A program made the position numbers and the translations under genes. From the NCBI GenBank assembly GCA_910589085.1, contig CAJUSG010000031.1, positions 1 through 18,247 of the forward strand: DNA of 18,247 bases, read 5' to 3'. Each line of letters begins with the position of its first letter. Position 1 is the stretch's first letter. This document shows, in pieces, positions 12,729 to 18,247 of this stretch. The DNA is from an uncultured Oscillospiraceae bacterium (GTDB taxonomy: Bacteria; Bacillota; Clostridia; Oscillospirales; Oscillospiraceae). The notes under the pieces were generated by a model. That model saw nothing but the letters and a program-made list of their open reading frames with translations. It had not been told where the DNA came from and ran no database searches.

Positions 12729-15700
12729 ATGTCTCGCAGAACCAGATTCCAAACCTACACATGGAAGGAGCGGGCGCTGTCCCTGCTGCTGGCCGCCGTC
12801 CTGCTGCTGGGGATGGCGCCCGGCCTGACGGCGCCCGCCTCCGCCCACTGGGCCGACGCCTACCTGGACCAGCTGGTGGACTGGGGGGTGATCCGGGCCG
12901 ACCAGACCGGAAACCCCAACGCCCCCATTACCCGGGCCGATTTCGCGGCCATTGTCAACCGCGCCTACGGCTACACCGAGGTGGGGGATATCCCCTTTAC
13001 CGACGTGAAGGTGACCGACTGGTTCCATGACGACATCGCGATCGCCTACAACGCCGGCTATATGGCGGGCACCTCCGCCACCACCGCCTCCCCCAACGAC
13101 ACCCTGACCCGGGAGATGGCGGTGTGCATCCTGGGCCGGAATATGATGATGAAGGAGACCACGGGGGAGACCCTGGCCTTCAGCGACGGGCGGGATATCA
13201 GCAACTGGGCCCGGGGCCTGGTGAAGACCGCCGTGGACAACTACATCATCTCGGGCTACCCCGACAACAGCTTCGGGCCCCAGGACCCCATCTCCAAGGG
13301 ACAGATGGCCGTTCTGGTGACCCAGTGCCTCGGCCAGCCCATTCGGGAGAGCGGCAGCTACTCCCTGGGCGGGGTCTTCGGCAATGTAACCATCACCTCC
13401 CCCAATGTCACCCTGCGGGACACCACCATCAGCGGCGACCTGTATGTGTCCGGCGGCGTGGGCCTGGGGGGCATCAAGCTGGAGAACGTGAACGTGCTGG
13501 GCCGGATTATCGTCAGCAGCTCGGGCGAGAGCGAGGCCGGCGAGGCCAGCGTGGTGATGCGCAACGTCACCGCCAACGAGATGCTGGTGGACAATATGCG
13601 CAACAAGACGGTGACCATCCGGGCGGACGGCATCACCGATATCGCGCAGACCACTGTGCGCACCTCCGCCTACCTGGAGGACAACAACACCGACGACAAG
13701 GGCCTGATGAAGATTACCCTGGACGGCGAGCCCGGCACCCGGCTCACCCTGGCCGGCCGGATCAAAGAGGTGGAGAATATCAGCCCCTCCTCCACCATCC
13801 AGGTGGCCAAGGGCTCGGTGAAGAAGCTTACGGTGGACGAGGCGGCCGTCGGCTCCACCGTCCAGCTGGACCGGAACACCGAGGTCAAGGAGATGAACCT
13901 GGACGTGGCCACAAGCGTCACCGGTGAGGGCGACATCGAGAAGCTGAATGTCAACGCCCCCGGCTGCGTGGTGTCCATGCTGCCCGATAAGATTTACATC
14001 CGTCCCGGCCTGACCGCCAACATCGCGGGGGTGGTGATGGACCACCTGGCCGCCGAACAGGGGTCCACCGACCCGCGGCTGCTGTCCGGCTATCCGGCGG
14101 CCAGGGACATTACCCCCAACGGCGCCCGCGCCGATTTCTCCGCCAACAAGAAGGGCACCATCTACTGGGCGGTGAGCAGCATCGGCGACGGCTCCATCGG
14201 GGAGGAGGACCTGATCTCTCCGCCGTCCTACGGCTCCAAGGCGGTGAGCAACGGCTCGGTGGCCGCCCCCACCGGCGACACCGTGGTCAGCGCCCAGGTC
14301 GCCGGACTGACGGTGGGCGGGTCCTACTACCTGTCCGCCGTGCTGGTGGATGAGCAGGACCGGCGCAGCGTGGTGAAGGTGGTCTCCTTCAGCACGCCGG
14401 ACAACACCGTGCCCGCCTTCGCGCAGGGCTATCCCTACATGTCCTATATCACCGATACCGAGGCCCAGGTGGCCGTGATGGCGACCAAGGACTGCCGGAT
14501 GTACTACGCCGTGCTGCCCAGAAACGCCCAGGCGCCTACCGCCGATAACCTGAAATCTGCCGCCGTGTCCAATAACCTGGGCTACGGCGTGGTGGAGCTG
14601 GAGAAAAATAAGGAGTACAGCAGCCGCGACCAGGCCTTTATGGTCAGCCGCCGGCTGGAAGAGCTGAAGGACTATACCCTGTATCTGTGGCTCACCGACG
14701 GCATCAACAGTTCCGCTGTGATACCCGTGCAGTTTACCACCAAGGATATGACGCCGCCGGAGTTTGTGGTGTCGCCCTATGAGGCGGGTCAGCCCCAGGC
14801 TAATTCCGTGCCGCTGGCGGCTACCCTGAATGAAAACGGCACCATCTTCTGGGTGGTGGTGGAGGAGGGGGACAACTACCCCCGGCCCAACAACCAGGAC
14901 CCCACGGACAACGAGACGGACGGACTGCGGGCCAAGCTGGACAGCGACTACGCCAAGCTCCAGGTGGCAAACGGGATGAACTGCCTGCAAAAGGGCCAGG
15001 TGAACGCCCAGGCCAACACGGAGGTAAAATTCAATGTGACCGGTTTGCAGCCCGAGAAGGCCTATGACCTGTACTACCTGGCCCAGGATGCCGCGGGGAA
15101 CTATTCCATCCGGGTTGAGAAGATTCAGGGCGGCATCCATACCCTGGACACCAGCCGGCCCCTGGTCCGGCAGTGGTTTACCAGCACCAGCGGGCTGGAC
15201 GAGACGGTTGATCCTATGCCCGATACCGATATTGTGCTGGAATTCAGCGAAAATGTGGCCTACAGCGGAAAGGACTTCCTGAGTCTCTATGAAAATCCGG
15301 ACAAGAGCGACTTTGTGAACGCGCTGCACGAGACCATTACCATGTTTGAGCAGCGCATCGGCTCGCCAAAGCCAAACCAGGTGTATGACGAGCGGAATGT
15401 GGAGAGCGGGGAGGCCACCGAGGACCAGTGCGTCATCGACTACACCAAGGCGAGGGTGGAAAAGGCGACGGACGGCAGCGGCAAGGTAAACCTGATTTTC
15501 CCCGCGGAGGGGCTGAGGCTGTCCAGCGGAACCACCTATTACTTTGAGATCATGAAAATTACCGATAACTCCACCGCGAAGAACGAGATCAGACCCCAAA
15601 AGGTGGACTTTAACCAGGCGTCTATCACGGAAGGCCACAAGGTGCCCCGGTTTACTGTGGCCTCTGCCCGGCTGAACTTAACCACCAGCACGCTGGACGA

Positions 15701-18053
15701 GGAGGAGTACCCGTTTGATCTTGCGGCCGAGAACGGCGAGAAGGATATCGAATTCAGTTTCTATGTAGCCCCGGAGTCCACCAGCCGGGCGGACGAGGGC
15801 GTGCGGTATGACCTGCTCTTCTGGAGCGAGAGCAGAATCAGCTTTGACCTCTACTACCGCAAGCTGGACGCCAAGACCATGGAGCCGGTTACGAGCGGGG
15901 TCACCCCGGAGCTGCCCGCAACCGCTACCCCCACGAAGATGGATAACGGCTGGTATCTCCTGAACAACAGCGGCACCCCGATCTCTCCTGTGCAGGGGGA
16001 GACGAAGGGCGGCGTGGACCTGCACAAGCAGTTTAACAACGCGACCAGCGCCACCTTCCCCAGGCTGAAGGATCTGGACGATTCCGGCGATTATCTCTAT
16101 GAGTTCGCCGTGTCCGTCACCCAGATCGGCACGGTGACAAACCGCAAGGCGTGGAGCGGAAAGGTGAACTTCTATGTCAACGCGGCGTCGGCCGTCAGCG
16201 GACGGAATCTGGAGAATCTGGCTAACGGGCAGACAGAGGAGAACTGGAGAGTATTCTACGCGGAGAAGGGCATGAACGGCGGCGGCGGCTCGAGCATCGG
16301 TGTGAGCACCCTTGACGGCTCCGATACGCTGAAGCTGGATTACGACTTCTCCAACACCCAGGTGCCCAGCTTTACCAGCGGCGCGCCCACCTTTAAGGTG
16401 GGGGATTCGTCGGTGGAGATCGGGGTCAATCTGACCCTGCCGGGTACGGTCTACTATCTGATTGCCCCGGTGGCGCCGGAGGACGTCACCACCGGAATTT
16501 CCTCCATCCGGACGGTTGTAAATAGGGTGCCTATAAAGGACGGCGATGTCCCGGCGGTAGGCACTGACGGTAATGTGACATTTGAAGAAAAAACGCTGAG
16601 CGACCGTGAGCTGTATGACTACAACGTGGTGCCTGGCGTGGGCGGGTCGGGAGACCCCAACATTGAGGACATTAATGAGAACCCCTACACGGAATCGAAA
16701 TGGGTGACCGCCCCGGTGGTGGACGACGTGAGATTTCCGCCTTACACCAATGAGCAGTTTAAGAAGGGGACGTATGTCTACAGCGGCGGCGGCGGCTATG
16801 AGCCCATTAAGCCGGTAATCAGCGGCCTGCTGCCCAACCAGGCGTATTTCTGCTACATGGTGCTGATGGGCGCGAACCCCAGAGAGACCTCGCAGGTGTA
16901 TCTGTATACCTTTAAAACCAGCGAGACATCGAAGCCGAGGATCACGCTGGACGATAAGCGAAACGGCGAGGTTGAAATCAGTACGGCATACGGAAACTCC
17001 AACGAGAACAGCGTGGAGGCCGACCTGACCTGGCGTGTCTTCACCCAGACCCAGGGACAGAACGCGCTGAAGGGTAAGTTTGATATTCCTGCGACGGACA
17101 GTGCCGGCAATACGATAACAGGCTATAAGGGAGATCCGAATGATGCGACTGTTCTGAATGTTGATACTGTGCTGAAGGCGCTGACCACCACCTATGACGC
17201 CACCGTGGCCTATGGCGGCACAGTCCCCGGGAATGCGCAGTACGGGAAAAGCTACAACGGATTTACCGTCTTTGATGTGTTTGCTGATTCGACGGAGAAG
17301 CGGGCGGTGGAGAAGCTGGTAAGCAGCCCCGAGGATGCGTACGGAAAGGTGAACAGCGGAGACGCCGCTACACGGATCACCGGGGAGTATGGCCCCTACG
17401 CGGATCGTGCGGACTGGGTGACAGACGGAGATGGCGTATTTCCGGAGCCGGCGAAATATTTGATTCTGGTGTCGGGCCATAATGTCAACAGCACCACCGG
17501 CGACGGAGACTGGTCGGCTGTCAACAGCTTCGCGGCTTACAACGGCGTTGTGGTCCAGGACCTGAACCCGCCGCTGCTGCGAGAGGGAAACGGCGTCGGC
17601 GGAGTGATTAACTATGATCCCACAACAAAGGAGTTGAGCGGGTATGTCGTCCTGCGGTTTGACAAGGATGTTTACTGGCGCAAGAACGGCGAGGAAGTAA
17701 ATCATGAGGTGGTTGAAGACGACGACGCGCCGGCCGGCGGAAAAGTAGGTATTCTGTACAATATGCAGCCTCCGAAAGATAAGGTCGGAACTATTGAGGC
17801 AACTGGCGGCGGTGATACCTTTACAATTTCCTTCGAAGATATCACAGCGGACTCGACAGAGATTACGCTTTTGACAGGCGGATCAATTGTCAGTAAAGCA
17901 GGTAACCCGGCAGACAGTCCGATTATCATTACGATCAACAAGTGGAACAAGGCTACCGATACGCCTGTGACTACCATCTGGCCTAATTTTGAGGTTTCCT
18001 ATCATAACGGAAGCGGCGGAAAGGTCATGGGAACTGCGGTGGTGGGTCCTTGA
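12729..18053 (+). CDS. Large secreted S-layer homology (SLH) domain protein
   Basis: A 1774-residue exported cell-surface protein. The signal peptide ends after APASA (residue 39). Three SLH motifs follow (about 40-82, 88-138, 150-201), expected to bind secondary wall polymer. A beta-solenoid-like stretch runs from about 210 to 425 (NVTITSPNVTLRDTTISGDL and similar rungs). Ig/Fn3-like modules follow, with cores GTIYW (476-480), MYYAV (591-595), GTIFW (704-708) and GTVYY (1239-1243). Two regions resemble the SbsA-type Ig domain (about 810-945, TDIVLEFSENV; about 1615-1740, GYVVLRFDKDVYW). No protease or lytic motif was recognised. AAAGGAG precedes the ATG. GC content drops toward the 3' end. 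It is likely structural or adhesive; the ligand is unknown. Confidence 0.93.
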   Translation: MSRRTRFQTYTWKERALSLLLAAVLLLGMAPGLTAPASAHWADAYLDQLVDWGVIRADQTGNPNAPITRADFAAIVNRAYGYTEVGDIPFTDVKVTDWFHDDIAIAYNAGYMAGTSATTASPNDTLTREMAVCILGRNMMMKETTGETLAFSDGRDISNWARGLVKTAVDNYIISGYPDNSFGPQDPISKGQMAVLVTQCLGQPIRESGSYSLGGVFGNVTITSPNVTLRDTTISGDLYVSGGVGLGGIKLENVNVLGRIIVSSSGESEAGEASVVMRNVTANEMLVDNMRNKTVTIRADGITDIAQTTVRTSAYLEDNNTDDKGLMKITLDGEPGTRLTLAGRIKEVENISPSSTIQVAKGSVKKLTVDEAAVGSTVQLDRNTEVKEMNLDVATSVTGEGDIEKLNVNAPGCVVSMLPDKIYIRPGLTANIAGVVMDHLAAEQGSTDPRLLSGYPAARDITPNGARADFSANKKGTIYWAVSSIGDGSIGEEDLISPPSYGSKAVSNGSVAAPTGDTVVSAQVAGLTVGGSYYLSAVLVDEQDRRSVVKVVSFSTPDNTVPAFAQGYPYMSYITDTEAQVAVMATKDCRMYYAVLPRNAQAPTADNLKSAAVSNNLGYGVVELEKNKEYSSRDQAFMVSRRLEELKDYTLYLWLTDGINSSAVIPVQFTTKDMTPPEFVVSPYEAGQPQANSVPLAATLNENGTIFWVVVEEGDNYPRPNNQDPTDNETDGLRAKLDSDYAKLQVANGMNCLQKGQVNAQANTEVKFNVTGLQPEKAYDLYYLAQDAAGNYSIRVEKIQGGIHTLDTSRPLVRQWFTSTSGLDETVDPMPDTDIVLEFSENVAYSGKDFLSLYENPDKSDFVNALHETITMFEQRIGSPKPNQVYDERNVESGEATEDQCVIDYTKARVEKATDGSGKVNLIFPAEGLRLSSGTTYYFEIMKITDNSTAKNEIRPQKVDFNQASITEGHKVPRFTVASARLNLTTSTLDEEEYPFDLAAENGEKDIEFSFYVAPESTSRADEGVRYDLLFWSESRISFDLYYRKLDAKTMEPVTSGVTPELPATATPTKMDNGWYLLNNSGTPISPVQGETKGGVDLHKQFNNATSATFPRLKDLDDSGDYLYEFAVSVTQIGTVTNRKAWSGKVNFYVNAASAVSGRNLENLANGQTEENWRVFYAEKGMNGGGGSSIGVSTLDGSDTLKLDYDFSNTQVPSFTSGAPTFKVGDSSVEIGVNLTLPGTVYYLIAPVAPEDVTTGISSIRTVVNRVPIKDGDVPAVGTDGNVTFEEKTLSDRELYDYNVVPGVGGSGDPNIEDINENPYTESKWVTAPVVDDVRFPPYTNEQFKKGTYVYSGGGGYEPIKPVISGLLPNQAYFCYMVLMGANPRETSQVYLYTFKTSETSKPRITLDDKRNGEVEISTAYGNSNENSVEADLTWRVFTQTQGQNALKGKFDIPATDSAGNTITGYKGDPNDATVLNVDTVLKALTTTYDATVAYGGTVPGNAQYGKSYNGFTVFDVFADSTEKRAVEKLVSSPEDAYGKVNSGDAATRITGEYGPYADRADWVTDGDGVFPEPAKYLILVSGHNVNSTTGDGDWSAVNSFAAYNGVVVQDLNPPLLREGNGVGGVINYDPTTKELSGYVVLRFDKDVYWRKNGEEVNHEVVEDDDAPAGGKVGILYNMQPPKDKVGTIEATGGGDTFTISFEDITADSTEITLLTGGSIVSKAGNPADSPIIITINKWNKATDTPVTTIWPNFEVSYHNGSGGKVMGTAVVGP

Positions 18054-18061
18054 TTTCCCCA

Positions 18062-18088
18062 CGGGAGCGGGCATTTCGCCCGCTCCCG
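18062..18088 (+). terminator. Stem-loop after the SLH gene, possible terminator
   Basis: An 11-bp perfect stem (CGGGAGCGGGC at 18062-18072, GCCCGCTCCCG at 18078-18088) with a 5-nt loop ATTTC lies 8 nt after the SLH stop. It is very stable, but it is followed by CCGGCC rather than T residues. It could terminate poorly, protect the 3' end of the long SLH message, or permit partial read-through to the gene at 18130. Confidence 0.5.
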
Positions 18089-18129
18089 CCGGCCATTTCC
18101 AAAACCTGACTTGCAAAGGAGTGTTTTGT

Positions 18130-18247
18130 ATGCGAAAAACGCTAATCCAATGCGGTGTTTCCCTGTTGATAGCGCCTGTTTTGACGCTTATGCTGCTGGG
18201 AACTGTCGCGTTGGCAGTTGGCTCAAGCGACGGGGTCAGCCGTTCCG
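18130..18247 (+). CDS. Exported protein of unknown function, 3' end beyond the window
   Basis: Thirty-nine codons are visible, starting at ATG 18130 with AAAGGAG at 18115-18121. They encode a short basic N-terminus (MRKT), a hydrophobic core (residues 5-28) and a probable signal peptidase site near VALAVG, i.e. a signal peptide or N-terminal anchor followed by a Ser-rich start of the mature part. Nothing of the mature domain can be seen, so no function is assigned. Its 76-nt distance from the SLH gene, with an imperfect terminator between, suggests the two may be partly co-expressed. Confidence 0.75.
   Translation, partial: MRKTLIQCGVSLLIAPVLTLMLLGTVALAVGSSDGVSRS

Noticed and set aside
12642..15638. 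998-codon open frame on the - strand
   Set aside because: It lies entirely antisense to the SLH gene, whose frame has a signal peptide, SLH motifs and a ribosome-binding site. The antisense translation is rich in His/Gly/Val without recognisable domains, as expected from GC-biased codons read backwards.
15678..17705. 675-codon open frame on the - strand
   Set aside because: It is antisense to the SLH gene, starts inside it without a ribosome-binding site, and has no recognisable domain.
1..18247. CRISPR arrays, insertion sequences, prophage, tRNA or rRNA
   Set aside because: No regularly spaced direct repeats, transposase or integrase motifs, terminal inverted repeats or tRNA-like cloverleaf sequences were seen by eye.

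Overview
The window reads as chromosomal DNA from a spore-forming, motile, high-GC member of the Clostridia, of the Oscillospiraceae type (Flavonifractor, Intestinimonas, Oscillibacter and relatives). This placement is an inference from three things: a complete spoIIIA sporulation operon, a chemotaxis operon with a flagellar-type promoter, and GC-rich coding sequence with Firmicutes-style Shine-Dalgarno sites. No rRNA or marker sequence fixes the genus.

Layout. Positions 1-79 hold two tandem terminator-like hairpins that close off an unseen upstream gene. A sigma-E-like promoter (81-109) then starts the eight-gene spoIIIA operon (132-5019, + strand), which encodes the SpoIIIAA-AH channel between mother cell and forespore. 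Most of its genes overlap by 1-4 nt. The exception is a 78-nt hairpin-rich insert between spoIIIAB and spoIIIAC. A separate vegetative promoter drives an Asp23/Gls24-family gene (5110-5460). A near-perfect bidirectional terminator (5459-5497) separates it from the convergent chemotaxis operon cheA-cheW-cheR-cheB (10125 down to 5496, - strand). Upstream of cheA lie overlapping sigma-D-like and sigma-A-like promoters.

Divergent from cheA (+ strand, 10287-12663) is a compact three-gene set: a FliK-C-terminus-like protein, a small protein resembling the cytoplasmic domain of FlhB but lacking the NPTH cleavage motif, and a PilZ c-di-GMP receptor. Next comes a 1774-residue secreted S-layer-homology (SLH) protein (12729-18053) with a beta-solenoid-like stretch and Ig/Fn3-like modules. 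The window ends in the start of another exported protein (18130-).

How the parts may work together. The left third makes the sporulation feeding-tube/secretion complex, itself related to type III and flagellar secretion rings. The middle makes the methylation-adapting chemotaxis signalling core, without cheY or a receptor in view. The FliK-like/FlhB-C-like/PilZ set looks like detached pieces of the flagellar export-switch machinery beside a second-messenger sensor, and is the most interesting unexplained module. The SLH protein probably forms part of the cell surface layer; its 3' part is visibly less GC-rich than its 5' part. There is no evidence of phage, transposon, CRISPR, tRNA or rRNA sequences.
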